NCBI GenBank assembly: GCA_030748415.1
Contig: JASMMA010000006.1
Location: 1-64,000 of the forward strand
Reading direction: 5' to 3'
DNA: 64,000 nucleotides
Source of the DNA: Planctomycetota bacterium
GTDB taxonomy: Bacteria > Planctomycetota > UBA1135
Positions within the stretch are counted from its first letter, which is position 1; each line of letters begins with the position of its first letter. Positions 45,760 through 57,018 of the stretch are shown here, in pieces. The notes below the pieces were generated by a model that saw only the letters and a list, made by a program, of their open reading frames with translations, searched no databases and was not told the DNA's origin. A program made the translations under genes and the position numbers.

Positions 45760-46884
45760 ATGGCAGTTCCCTTCTTCGACATTCGATACAACCTCGGTGA
45801 GGCCGAGAAGGTCCAGTTATTGGAAAGGTGGAAAGGAATTTTGGATCACGGGGGCTTTATTAATGGACCGGAGGTTCAAGAGTTAGAGTCAGCGCTCGCA
45901 AGCTACTTGGGTGTCAATCATGTCGTGGCCTGTTCGAATGGGTCCGACGCTCTCGTCCTAGCCCTTCGTGCCGCCGGCGTTTCCCCCGGTGATGAGGTCA
46001 TCCTTCCAGCATTCACATTCTTTGCAACCGCTGGAGCAGTTTCTCGGATTGGCGCAACTCCTGTCTTCGCCGACATTGATCCCGACTCGTATTGCCTCTC
46101 CGCGGATTCCGTCGCGGAACTAATAACCAACCGCACCCGCGCTCTATTGCCGGTTCATCTTTACGGTCGGCCCGCAGATATTTCCGCTCTTCAAACAGTT
46201 GCCAAAGATATCCCCATCGTGGAGGACTCTGCTCAAGCAGTCGGTGCCGTCGCAACCGAAGGTCCTTGCGGCGGACTCGGGCTCGTTGCCGGCTTCTCTT
46301 GCTTTCCAACAAAAAACCTAGGTGCTTGTGGTGATGCTGGTTTCGTGAGCACGAACGACTCTCAAGTTGCGGAACACCTTCGCTGCCTTAAGGAACACGG
46401 TGGTGGCCGCCAATATTACCACGATGAAGTTGGTTTCAACTTCCGCCACGACACCTTGCAAGCTGCCGCTCTCCTCTCACGCCTACCCGAACTTCCTGTT
46501 TACAATGCCGCCCGTGCCGAAGGGGCAGAGCATTACACCCAGCTACTCGCAGAAATCGGCTGCACGGAGAACGATGGTCCCGTTCGTCCGGCGTCTAAAC
46601 ATCTTGGCCATGTTTGGCATCAATTCGTTTGCCGCATCCCCGGTCAGCGCAATGAGCTTCGCGCCTTCTTGCAAGAGCGCCAAATCGGGAGTGCTGTTTA
46701 CTATCCACTGCCGTTGCATCTCCAACCCTGCTTCACACACCTTGGCGGTACCTCTGGCCAGCTTCCTGAGTCGGAACGTGCTGCTCAAGAAGTGTTAGCT
46801 CTTCCTATTTATCCTGGCGTTACTTCAGAGCAGCGGGAGGAAGTCGTCGCTGGAATCGCGGCCTTTCTAGGCTGCAAGGTCTGA
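45760..46884 (+). CDS. DegT/DnrJ/EryC1-type sugar aminotransferase
   Basis: A 374-residue PLP enzyme of the family that aminates nucleotide-linked keto-sugars or similar. Visible motifs: FIGGP-like GFINGPEVQELE, SNGSDALVLALRA, DEVILPAFTFFATAGA, VEDSAQAVGA and the PLP-lysine FPTKNLGACGDAG, then LKEHGGGRQYYHDEVGFNFR. It probably serves surface polysaccharide synthesis, though no sugar genes are next to it. Its promoter lies at the edge of family B copy 3. Its last 18 bases overlap the convergent Hpt gene. Confidence 0.93.
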   Translation: MAVPFFDIRYNLGEAEKVQLLERWKGILDHGGFINGPEVQELESALASYLGVNHVVACSNGSDALVLALRAAGVSPGDEVILPAFTFFATAGAVSRIGATPVFADIDPDSYCLSADSVAELITNRTRALLPVHLYGRPADISALQTVAKDIPIVEDSAQAVGAVATEGPCGGLGLVAGFSCFPTKNLGACGDAGFVSTNDSQVAEHLRCLKEHGGGRQYYHDEVGFNFRHDTLQAAALLSRLPELPVYNAARAEGAEHYTQLLAEIGCTENDGPVRPASKHLGHVWHQFVCRIPGQRNELRAFLQERQIGSAVYYPLPLHLQPCFTHLGGTSGQLPESERAAQEVLALPIYPGVTSEQREEVVAGIAAFLGCKV

Positions 46885-47241
46885 GTTTTCTGGAATCAAT
46901 CCCCGCTCTTCCAGAAAGTGGCGCAAGCGCGCGATTTCAACTTCCAAGCGGAGAAGTACCCGGCCAGCATCGTTTAGGTTTTCCCCATGTGCCCGCCGCT
47001 CTAAACCACGGGCCACCTTTTCAACATATAAAGCGCCGATGCTGCCGCTGGACCCAGATAGACTGTGCGCCGTCAGTTCGACTTGCTGAAACTCACGCAA
47101 GTGGATTGAGCGATGCAAAGATTCAAGGTGCTCCGGAAGTTCGGAAAAGAACTCCTCATAGAGAGAGCAGGTTTCTTCGCCAAACAAGTCGCGTATTTCG
47201 GAAAAGCGATGGAAATCAACTGGTGAGGGGATGTCTTTCAC
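46867..47241 (-). CDS. Hpt-domain histidine phosphotransfer protein
   Basis: A 124-residue stand-alone four-helix Hpt protein. The phospho-acceptor His is in LTAHSLSGSSGSIGA; the usual motif is AHxLKGSS, so the conserved Lys is Ser here. It should relay phosphate from a hybrid histidine kinase to a response regulator; neither is in the window. It starts with GTG preceded by GAAGGGGC, a possible ribosome-binding site. It overlaps the tail of the aminotransferase gene by 18 bp. Confidence 0.85.
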   Translation of the reverse strand: MKDIPSPVDFHRFSEIRDLFGEETCSLYEEFFSELPEHLESLHRSIHLREFQQVELTAHSLSGSSGSIGALYVEKVARGLERRAHGENLNDAGRVLLRLEVEIARLRHFLEERGLIPENSDLAA

Positions 47242-47369
47242 GCCCCTTCTTCGGCTGTTAGAGGCCCAGGCTTGATAGGAAATCGGAAAAGGTAAACCCC
47301 TTTATCTTAAATGGGTTAGGTTGTCACCCCTCTCAGGTCTTCCTCAAAGAGGCAAAAGAACCAGCATTG

Positions 47370-47533
47370 GACACTGACCCTATCCGCTGGGTCAATCGGA
47401 GAGGAAGCTCCGTTCAGCAAAGCACTTAGGGTCAGTTTTTAATGTGAGCCGAGGCCTGAAGCCAGATTGCCCTCTAAGTCATTGCTAGTTAAGGCCTTAC
47501 GGTGGAGGTGACCCACCAGATGGGGTCAGTGTC
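47370..47533. repeat. Family A inverted-repeat element, copy 3
   Basis: 164 bp with imperfect 26-bp inverted repeats (left GACACTGACCCTATCCGC, right mirrored). It lies upstream of the Hpt gene and directly at the 3' end of the small membrane protein gene, whose TGA stop (47526-47528) lies inside the right repeat. Confidence 0.87.
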
Positions 47534-47738
47534 TACTTCTTGGTGCTCGCTTCAAAAGCTTCCTGAAACACCAGGCATTCAGAGCAACCAAGACCACCCA
47601 GGTAATCGTTGTGAATGTGGCGCCAAAAGGGTTCAGCTCAACCGGGGCACCAGGAGTCGGCTCCGAATCCGCTGGCGCTACCGTCACCGCAAGTACTGCG
47701 GGGGTAGCGAGTTGCGAGGGGGGTACCAGTGCCGTCAC
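47526..47738 (-). CDS. Small single-helix membrane protein beside the symporter
   Basis: A 70-residue protein with a Pro/Ala-rich exported-looking N-half and one membrane helix TITWVVLVALNAWCFRKLL followed by basic residues (KRAPRSRH). It starts with GTG 4 bp after the symporter stop, so translation is likely coupled. By analogy with small MetS-like subunits of sodium symporters it may be an accessory subunit; this is inference. Its last residues and stop codon come from the family A repeat. Confidence 0.6.
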   Translation of the reverse strand: MTALVPPSQLATPAVLAVTVAPADSEPTPGAPVELNPFGATFTTITWVVLVALNAWCFRKLLKRAPRSRH

Positions 47739-47742
47739 GCGG

Positions 47743-49290
47743 CTACTTGTACTCGATGAAGTCCCCGCTTTTCAACTTTTCCATGTAAGAATTCAAATCT
47801 CTTCGCACTCCGCCCATCAAAAAGTAGAGTCCCAAGACATTCGGGAATGCCATTCCGAGAATCATGAGGTCCCCAAAATCCAACACATTCTTTGATGTAA
47901 TGATGGATCCCAGAAAGACCATGACAACGAAAATAATCCGGTAAAGCATGGAGGAGCCATCTCCAAACAACCATGCCCAGCATCGCTCCCCATAGTAGGA
48001 CCAGGAAATCATGGTCGAGAAAGCAAACAGCACAACCGCCCCCGAAAGGATGTAAGGGAACCAAGCGATTTCCGAAGCGAAAACAGCTGATGTGAGTCCC
48101 GCCCCATTGTTAGCCTCGGCAAAGGGAGCAGCAACTTCCGCCATAGATCCACCTTCGTAATGCCCCGTAATAACAATGACTAGGCCGGTTATGGTGCAAA
48201 CAACAATGGTGTCAATGAAGGGTTCGAGTAGTGCCACGATTCCTTCTCGAACAGGGTATTCCGTTCGTGCCGCACTGTGAGCGATTGCTGCCGAACCAAC
48301 ACCGGCCTCATTTGAGAAGGCGGCGCGTTTGAAACCAGTAACCAAAACTCCAATGAAACCGCCCCAAGCTGCACCAGGGTTGAAAGCACTCTCAAAAATT
48401 TTGGAGAAGGCTGTCGGGATTTCACCGAAATGCCGTAAAAGTATGAACAAGCAGGACGCCACATAGATAGCGCACATCAAAGGGACAATTTTTTCAGCGG
48501 TTTGAGCAATCCTCTTGATTCCTCCAATAATTACAACTCCAGTCAAACTGGCCATTATTAGGCCGTAAACCCATCGGTTATCTGCTAACCATGGTGCTGT
48601 TTCCTGCAGGGCGTTCAGGGACTGATTGACTTGAAAGGTATTCCCACCCCCAAAAGAGGCACCAATGCAAATAATGGCAAAAGAAACAGCGAGGAATTTT
48701 CCAAGTCCGCCCATTTGTCGTTCTTTGAGCCCTTTGGATAGGTAAAACATGGCCCCACCCATGATGTGGCCGTCCGGCCGCGTTTCGCGGTACTTTTGGC
48801 CCAGTGTGCATTCCACAAATTTGGACGACATCCCAAGGAAGCCCGCCATGACCATCCAAAATATGGCGCCCGGTCCGCCTAGGCTGACTGCTATTGCAAC
48901 CCCTGCAATATTGCCAAGACCAACCGTGGCGGAAAGTGCAGAGGCAAGTGCCTGGAAGTGACTAACTTCGCCCTCGTCGTTGGGGTTGTCGAACTTACCG
49001 CGCGTAATGTCAATTGCGTGCTTAAAGGCACGGATGTTGATGAAGCCCATCTTGCAGGTGAAGACGATTGCTCCAACAACGAGCCAAGCGACAACGAGAG
49101 GGATTTCTGTCCCATCAGGGGTCGTATAGATTGGGTAGAAAAAGGCATCTCCAATTTTCTCAACGACCCAGCCGGCAATGCCGTCCACCATCGTTGCGAA
49201 GTTCTGATCACCCTCGGCCTCTTGGGCGAAGAGCGTGGCGGGGGTTAGGAAAGCGAAGAGGGTGGGAAGAAAGCGTCGGATTGCATTCAT
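47743..49290 (-). CDS. Alanine/glycine:cation symporter (AGCS family)
   Basis: A 515-residue sodium- or proton-coupled amino acid transporter. It has an N-terminal signal-peptide-like segment (MNAIRRFLPTLFAFL ... FAQ) before the AGCS core of about 11 helices. Family motifs: SALSATVGLGNIAGVAIAVSLGGPGAIFWM, FRETRPDG-like KYRETRPDGHIMGGAMFYLSKG, FSNEAGVGSAAIAHSAA and STMISWSYYGER. The frame is open for 138 more residues, but these are low-complexity translations of upstream repeats, so ATG 49290 is chosen. A small membrane protein gene follows. Confidence 0.93.
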   Translation of the reverse strand: MNAIRRFLPTLFAFLTPATLFAQEAEGDQNFATMVDGIAGWVVEKIGDAFFYPIYTTPDGTEIPLVVAWLVVGAIVFTCKMGFINIRAFKHAIDITRGKFDNPNDEGEVSHFQALASALSATVGLGNIAGVAIAVSLGGPGAIFWMVMAGFLGMSSKFVECTLGQKYRETRPDGHIMGGAMFYLSKGLKERQMGGLGKFLAVSFAIICIGASFGGGNTFQVNQSLNALQETAPWLADNRWVYGLIMASLTGVVIIGGIKRIAQTAEKIVPLMCAIYVASCLFILLRHFGEIPTAFSKIFESAFNPGAAWGGFIGVLVTGFKRAAFSNEAGVGSAAIAHSAARTEYPVREGIVALLEPFIDTIVVCTITGLVIVITGHYEGGSMAEVAAPFAEANNGAGLTSAVFASEIAWFPYILSGAVVLFAFSTMISWSYYGERCWAWLFGDGSSMLYRIIFVVMVFLGSIITSKNVLDFGDLMILGMAFPNVLGLYFLMGGVRRDLNSYMEKLKSGDFIEYK

Positions 49291-49325
49291 GGTGGGCAGG
49301 CGATTGTGGCGGCGAGGGCGCTTTT

Positions 49326-49380
49326 GGGCAAATGGGATGAGGGGCAGGGGCAAATGGGATGAGGGGCAAGGGGCAAATGT
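49326..49380. repeat. Tandem repeat of about 22 bp, 2.5 units
   Basis: The unit GGGCAAATGGGATGAGGGGC occurs twice in full (from 49326 and 49348) and a third time in part (from 49371). It lies in the gap upstream of the symporter start. It is too short and too regular for CRISPR; slippage is the likely origin. Confidence 0.75.
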
Positions 49381-49487
49381 TGCAAGCAAATGGCGTAAAT
49401 GTGGAAAACGGGATGGGGTGTAACGCAGGAGAGACTGAGCCGTGTTCATTGGAAAACCTGGGTGGTCTGGGTTTGGAAACCAAAGGA

Positions 49488-49928
49488 ATGAAGATGAAGA
49501 TTGATTTTGGGTCTGTTGATAACATCGAGGATCTGCGAGCAGTTCCTCCTGGAGAATATGAGTGCAAAGTGGCGGAGGTGCGTGAGAGCCAAAGCCCATC
49601 TGGACATGTGCGATGGGGCCTCCGGTGGGAAGTAGTTGCGGGAGAAATGGTAGGCAAAACGGCATGTTGGGATAGTCTTCACTGGTCTGAACGGGGTTTG
49701 CCAAGGGCGAAGTATGTTCTGCAAGTGTTGGGCATGGAGGTGGAGGGGTGTGTATCTATGGAGCCGAGCGAATTGGAAGGCAAGGTGGCCCTTGTCCAAA
49801 TCGCCCCGGAGGAGCGAGAGGACCCTGTGACAGGGATTCGTCGGTGTATGAACCGGGTTCCATTTGCGGGTTACCAACCCCTTGCAAAGAACGCTGAGAA
49901 GAGTGCGGCAAAGAAGGAAAAGGAATAA
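49488..49928 (+). CDS. DUF669-like protein
   Basis: A protein of about 146 residues with the pattern of the phage-associated DUF669 family: short N-terminal segment IDFGSVDNIEDLRAVPPGEYECKV, beta-rich core, GEMVGKTACWDSL, RGLPRAKYVLQVLG and a C-terminal Lys-rich tail. Such proteins are thought to bind ssDNA or act near recombination. The start ATG (49488 or 49494) follows AAAGGAATGAAG, giving a plausible ribosome-binding site; the longer upstream frame passes through repeats. No other phage genes are nearby. Confidence 0.65.
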   Translation: MKMKIDFGSVDNIEDLRAVPPGEYECKVAEVRESQSPSGHVRWGLRWEVVAGEMVGKTACWDSLHWSERGLPRAKYVLQVLGMEVEGCVSMEPSELEGKVALVQIAPEEREDPVTGIRRCMNRVPFAGYQPLAKNAEKSAAKKEKE

Positions 49929-49955
49929 AAGGAGGGTGTTTCTAAAATTCCCGGT

Positions 49956-50468
49956 ATGCAAGCTGATGCCCAAGCCGGGGAGCCCCTCTTTTTGGAAATT
50001 CAACGCCCTTCCGAGGCGGTGGTGCGCATTGTGAGCCTTCTCATGATGGCCATTTTCATTTTGGCCTTTGCTTTGGTTCCGGTTTCCCCATGGCTAACCT
50101 TGGGCCTGGGCCTGATGGCCTTGGTTTTCTGGTGGTGGATTCGGGCGACTTGTTTGCTAACCGAGGTGCGGCCCGAAGGTCTTTGGATTCGTATGGCTCC
50201 ATTCCCCGGGAAGCTATATCCGAAAGAGCAGATTGAAGGGTGGCGCGTCCACATGAGTTATCCATGGGGCATTGCGCGGAAGGGTTGGGCGATTAAAAAA
50301 GCCCCCGGGGTGACGGTTTACTTGGCGGGTTCGGCAGCTGGCATTGTGGTTGGCTTGAAAGGTCAAAAGGGTTTGTGGCTAAGCTCCCGTCAGGCGGATC
50401 AACTCGCAAAAGCCCTCAGTAAGGCTATACCAAAGGGCCGAAAACAGGCCCGAGAAGCTATTCTGTAA
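49956..50468 (+). CDS. Two-helix membrane protein with a PH-like domain
   Basis: A 170-residue protein: two hydrophobic helices at about residues 25-65, then a small beta-rich domain (LLTEVRPEGLWIRMAPFPGKLYP) of the kind seen in bacterial PH-like membrane proteins, and a basic C-terminus. The function is unknown. TAAAAT (49943-49948) ends 7 nt before the ATG: predicted leaderless. The next gene starts 4 bp after its stop. Confidence 0.72.
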   Translation: MQADAQAGEPLFLEIQRPSEAVVRIVSLLMMAIFILAFALVPVSPWLTLGLGLMALVFWWWIRATCLLTEVRPEGLWIRMAPFPGKLYPKEQIEGWRVHMSYPWGIARKGWAIKKAPGVTVYLAGSAAGIVVGLKGQKGLWLSSRQADQLAKALSKAIPKGRKQAREAIL

Positions 50469-50472
50469 CTCT

Positions 50473-53644
<3,172 letters not shown>

Positions 53645-53649
53645 CGACC

Positions 53650-54771
53650 CTAAAAGAGTTTGTCGAACCGACCAAAGAGCCGTTCCATTGCCCGGTGCCG
53701 CCAAGGTCGTGCTTTCCAATCCAAGAGAGTGACCTCCTTCGACTGTTTGAAATCTTCAGTCAGCTGCTTAGTAGCCTCGGAAACCAAACGGGCGCTACAT
53801 GCCTCCACGGTGAGTTCATTGTTGATGAACAAAGACCAACGGTCCAAATTGGATGAACCAACCAATAGCCGGTTGTGGTCAAAGATGGAAAGTTTGGAGT
53901 GCATGAAAGCAGGTTGGTATTCCCAGATGCGTGCACCTGCTCGAAGCAACCGGCCGTAATACCGGCGGGCAGCTAGGCGAACAGTCGGATGGTCGGTAAT
54001 TTGACCAGGAAACAAGAACCGAAGATCGATCCCTCTTAGTGCGACAATTCTTAAGTCAGCGAGGAGCCTAGGACCAGGTATGAAATAGGGGACAGCAATC
54101 CAAACACGAGACTTTGCAGCATGAAGGTTGTAGTGGAGGGCCCGTCGGTAATTGGGCCGTCGGTATGCATATTGTGGGAGTGCGCGTAATTGTTCCTCGT
54201 CGGGACTTGGCGTTTGCCGCAAGCGGGGACCTGAACCGACGCCTTTCCAAAGTCGGTCAAAACAATCGCGAAGGTTGGATACAACATCGCCCTTCAAGCG
54301 GAGCATGGAATCGCGAGCGGTTGGGTGTTCAGAATCGGGCCACCACTGGTCGTCAAAGGCCATGCCGCCAACCCATGCAGTGTGCCCATCTATAAAGATA
54401 AGTCGTCTGTGTGTTCGAGGGAGGGCGGCAGCACGGCGACCAAAAAAGTCCCGGAGTTTGTACGGGTTATAAATCTGAAGCTCAATGCCGGCACTATGCA
54501 ATCGGTCTTGAGTGGATGTGTCTAATGTGCTGGACCCGAATGCATCCACCATAAGTTTGACATCGGCACCGTTTGTCGCAGCCCGTGCCATAGAATCTAC
54601 AATTGCATCGCAAGCAAGGCCGGGTCTCAAAATAAAGTTTTCTACAAGGAGCTCTTCTCGAGCAGAGGCAATGTCGGCTAGGAGTTGCTCCCAAGTGGAC
54701 ACAGGGTCCGAATAAAGTTCCGCACCCTCGGATGAAACGAATGGGTAAGGAGCGCGAAAGGTGTCCGTCAT
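53650..54771 (-). CDS. Phospholipase D/cardiolipin synthase-like protein
   Basis: A 373-residue protein with two PLD half-sites. The second, HSKLSIFD, is a perfect HxKxxxxD. The first reads HRRLIFID, with Arg in place of the Lys. Length and context fit ClsB-type cardiolipin synthases, which join two phosphatidylglycerol or PG and PE. It has no clear N-terminal membrane helix. It lies 10 bp after the GT9 gene and 5 bp before the EEP gene. Confidence 0.88.
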   Translation of the reverse strand: MTDTFRAPYPFVSSEGAELYSDPVSTWEQLLADIASAREELLVENFILRPGLACDAIVDSMARAATNGADVKLMVDAFGSSTLDTSTQDRLHSAGIELQIYNPYKLRDFFGRRAAALPRTHRRLIFIDGHTAWVGGMAFDDQWWPDSEHPTARDSMLRLKGDVVSNLRDCFDRLWKGVGSGPRLRQTPSPDEEQLRALPQYAYRRPNYRRALHYNLHAAKSRVWIAVPYFIPGPRLLADLRIVALRGIDLRFLFPGQITDHPTVRLAARRYYGRLLRAGARIWEYQPAFMHSKLSIFDHNRLLVGSSNLDRWSLFINNELTVEACSARLVSEATKQLTEDFKQSKEVTLLDWKARPWRHRAMERLFGRFDKLF

Positions 54772-54781
54772 TTGTTTGGAT

Positions 54782-55792
54782 TTAGAAACTTAGTATTTTT
54801 CCCTTTTGGGTTGCCGTGGTGACGGCTTCAGAGATTTCTTCGGGAGAGATTTCCTTCATGCAAGCATGGTCTGTTGGGCACTGTTTCTTATGGCATGGGC
54901 TACAAGAAAGATCCTTACGCCGAAGGGCAACAGTCATCTCTTGTTCGAAATTAGTCCAGCGAGGATCCGTTGGACCGTAAAGAATAACTTGTGGCAAGTT
55001 CAAGGCGGCAGCGATGTGGCGGGCGCCACTATCCATTGACAGAAGCGCTTTGCATTCTCTAAAGAGACTCTTCATTTCCGAAAGCGAGGCGTGCAAGAAG
55101 GGGGCAGGGTAAATGGATTTGACACTTCGAATGAGCTCGGACTCTTCGGGAGCGCCAAAGTAAACTGGCTGCAAACCAGTTTTCTTGGCTGATAATTGAA
55201 CAGCCTTAGCCATGAGCTCACAAGGATAAACTTTTGAAGGTCCAAATGCCGCTCCGGGGGCAACAGCAAGAAATGGTGGGTGGATTCCATGTTCTGCGAG
55301 GCCTTTCAGGGTTTCACTTGCGAGACGGTCTCCGCGTTCAGTGACGCCCAATTCAATCTTAGGAGGTTGGACCTCACCAATCATTTCGGAGTAAACCCGA
55401 GTCATGGGGCGTGGCTTCCCGACCTTTGGAAGGCGGCGGGTTAAAAGAAAACGACGAAAAGGTGCCCGTCGGCCAATTCGCACAGGGATACGGGCAATCG
55501 TGGCAGACAATGCGGAGGAGAAAGAGTTGGGAAGAAGGTAGATTTGATCCAGAAGTAAGTGTTTTAAAAATGTAGCCTCATCAAAGGAGGAGCTCTTTCC
55601 ATGCGATGGTGAATCTTCTATGGCTTCCGCTTCATGCCAGGTATCAAGACCATCTAGAAGTTCGATTGCTTTTGCCGAACCAATCAGGACAATTCGGTCC
55701 TCAGGGTGCCGTTGCTTAAGTAGCCGAATAAACGGAGTCGCTGCAACTACATCGCCAACAGGATTGGGAAGTCGGACGCCAATTCGATCCAT
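54782..55792 (-). CDS. Glycosyltransferase family 9 (heptosyltransferase-like)
   Basis: A 336-residue GT-B protein of the ADP-heptose:LPS heptosyltransferase family. Visible: RLPNPVGDVVAATPFIRLLK at the N-terminus, a central VAPGAAFGPSKVYP donor-site loop, SMDSGARHIAAALNLPQVILYGPTDP and the ending DLSCSPCHKKQCPTDHACMKEI. It should add heptose to the LPS inner core. The ATG shares a base with the stop of the hldE-type gene (TAATG), consistent with one pathway: ADP-heptose made by one gene and used by the next. Confidence 0.93.
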   Translation of the reverse strand: MDRIGVRLPNPVGDVVAATPFIRLLKQRHPEDRIVLIGSAKAIELLDGLDTWHEAEAIEDSPSHGKSSSFDEATFLKHLLLDQIYLLPNSFSSALSATIARIPVRIGRRAPFRRFLLTRRLPKVGKPRPMTRVYSEMIGEVQPPKIELGVTERGDRLASETLKGLAEHGIHPPFLAVAPGAAFGPSKVYPCELMAKAVQLSAKKTGLQPVYFGAPEESELIRSVKSIYPAPFLHASLSEMKSLFRECKALLSMDSGARHIAAALNLPQVILYGPTDPRWTNFEQEMTVALRRKDLSCSPCHKKQCPTDHACMKEISPEEISEAVTTATQKGKILSF

Positions 55793-56289
55793 TAGTGGCC
55801 ACCACCGAGCTCGAGGTTTGTAGCAATCTTACTGCTGGAATTAACTTTGGGTCCGCCAACGAGGGCAAGTCGAATCCCAAGTTCTTTGGCTACATCTTGT
55901 TCTTCTTTTGGAATTCCTTCTGGGTTGTAATCCTCACCCTTTGCGTGAATTTTGGGTTGAAGAGTACGAAGAGTGTCCGCCACAGAAATTTCAGAAAAAA
56001 TGCAAATCCAATCAACGCAGGAAAGGGAAGACAAGACCTCAGCGCGCTCCTTAGCGGAATGGATTGGGCGGTCGGGTCCCTTTCGCTTTCGCGCAGATTC
56101 ATCGTCGTTAATGGCAACAACCAAAACATCGCCAAGTGCTCGAGCAGCTGCCAAAACCCGGGTATGCCCTACATGCAAAAGGTCAAAAACTCCATTGCAC
56201 AAAACCAAGGTCTGACCATCTTCGCGTAGGGGGCGGAGCTTTTCAGCGAGGTCACTCCTTGAGAGGAGCTTGGGAAGGGTAGCCGGCAT
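55792..56289 (-). CDS. rfaE2: ADP-heptose synthase cytidylyltransferase domain (HldE C-terminal/RfaE2)
   Basis: A 165-residue nucleotidyltransferase: LCNGVFDLLHVGHTRVLAAA with the HxGH motif, NDDESARKRKGPDRPI and the C-terminal GPKVNSSSKI. It activates heptose 1-phosphate with ATP to ADP-heptose; the kinase domain (HldE N-terminal) is separate or elsewhere. It heads the operon hldE-type, GT9, PLD, EEP. On the minus strand TACCCT lies 6 nt before its ATG. Confidence 0.94.
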   Translation of the reverse strand: MPATLPKLLSRSDLAEKLRPLREDGQTLVLCNGVFDLLHVGHTRVLAAARALGDVLVVAINDDESARKRKGPDRPIHSAKERAEVLSSLSCVDWICIFSEISVADTLRTLQPKIHAKGEDYNPEGIPKEEQDVAKELGIRLALVGGPKVNSSSKIATNLELGGGH

Positions 56290-56325
56290 GCAGATAGGGT
56301 AAGAGACTCCCCCTAAAATGTCCTC
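56290..56325. promoter_or_regulatory. 36-bp divergent promoter region
   Basis: Only 36 bp separate two divergent operons. TAAAAT (56314-56319) ends 6 nt before the Nudix GTG, and TACCCT on the other strand ends 6 nt before the ATG at 56289. Each promoter's upstream part must overlap the other, and both messages look leaderless. Confidence 0.5.
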
Positions 56326-57018
56326 GTGACCAAGCGACCCGACTCCCTTGAAATCTTGTCAGACGAAACTCTGGGCGCCCCCGGATTTTTAACCCTTAGG
56401 CGCTTGCGCGTGCGGCATGTGTATTCCGATGGTTCCGCATCCCCAGAATACAACTGTGATGTCTCGAGCCGGCGGAGTACGGATGCAGTTGGTGTGGTGC
56501 TTTGGTTTCGTGAAAAGGGGGGGCAAGTGATGGTTGTGCTTAAGGAAGGCGTTCGTCCGCCCATTTGGTTGCGGCGAACCAAGGAACTCATCCAGGATGG
56601 GCCAGGCGCTCCACTGCTCATGATTGAATTGGTTGCTGGGATTCTGGAGCCGAGCGATAAAGGTGAAGGTGGTTTGCAACGCCGCGCCGCCGCTGAGTCA
56701 CGCGAAGAGGCGGGCGTGGATTTGCCGGAGAGCTCTTTTTCTCCGTTAGGAACCGCTACCTTTCCTTCTCCCGGCGCATCGGACGAATGTGTTTTTCTCA
56801 TGGAAGCTGAGCTCAATGGAGCCCCGCCCAAGGACGGCAGCTTGACGAAAGGCGATGGGTCACCAATGGAGCACGGAACTCAAGTTTTGGTTATGGAGAT
56901 GAACGAAGCTCTTGCACGATGCCGCGACGGAGGAATCCCAAATATGTTGGCTGAGTTAGGGCTTGGGAGATTGAAAGAGAAACTGGACGCTGAAGGAGAA
57001 TTGCAAACACGTGGGTGA
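56326..57018 (+). CDS. Nudix hydrolase (ADP-ribose pyrophosphatase-like)
   Basis: A 230-residue Nudix protein. The Nudix box runs from GILEPSDKGEGGLQRRAAAE to SREEAGVDL (about residues 105-133), preceded by MIELVAG as in ADP-sugar pyrophosphatases. It hydrolyses a nucleoside diphosphate linked to another moiety, often a sugar. It starts GTG. Its end overlaps the next gene by 8 bp, first of a four-gene plus-strand operon. Confidence 0.9.
   Translation: MTKRPDSLEILSDETLGAPGFLTLRRLRVRHVYSDGSASPEYNCDVSSRRSTDAVGVVLWFREKGGQVMVVLKEGVRPPIWLRRTKELIQDGPGAPLLMIELVAGILEPSDKGEGGLQRRAAAESREEAGVDLPESSFSPLGTATFPSPGASDECVFLMEAELNGAPPKDGSLTKGDGSPMEHGTQVLVMEMNEALARCRDGGIPNMLAELGLGRLKEKLDAEGELQTRG

Noticed and set aside
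49326..49380. CRISPR array
   Set aside because: Units are directly adjacent with no spacers and no cas genes are present; a simple tandem repeat.
49291..49704. N-terminal extension of the symporter by 138 residues
   Set aside because: The extension is low-complexity (His, Pro, Ser) sequence translated from tandem repeats and lies antisense to the DUF669-like gene; a good signal-like start exists at 49290.
49488..49928. Prophage marker (DUF669-like gene)
   Set aside because: No integrase, capsid, lysis or other phage genes lie nearby; one gene does not make a prophage.
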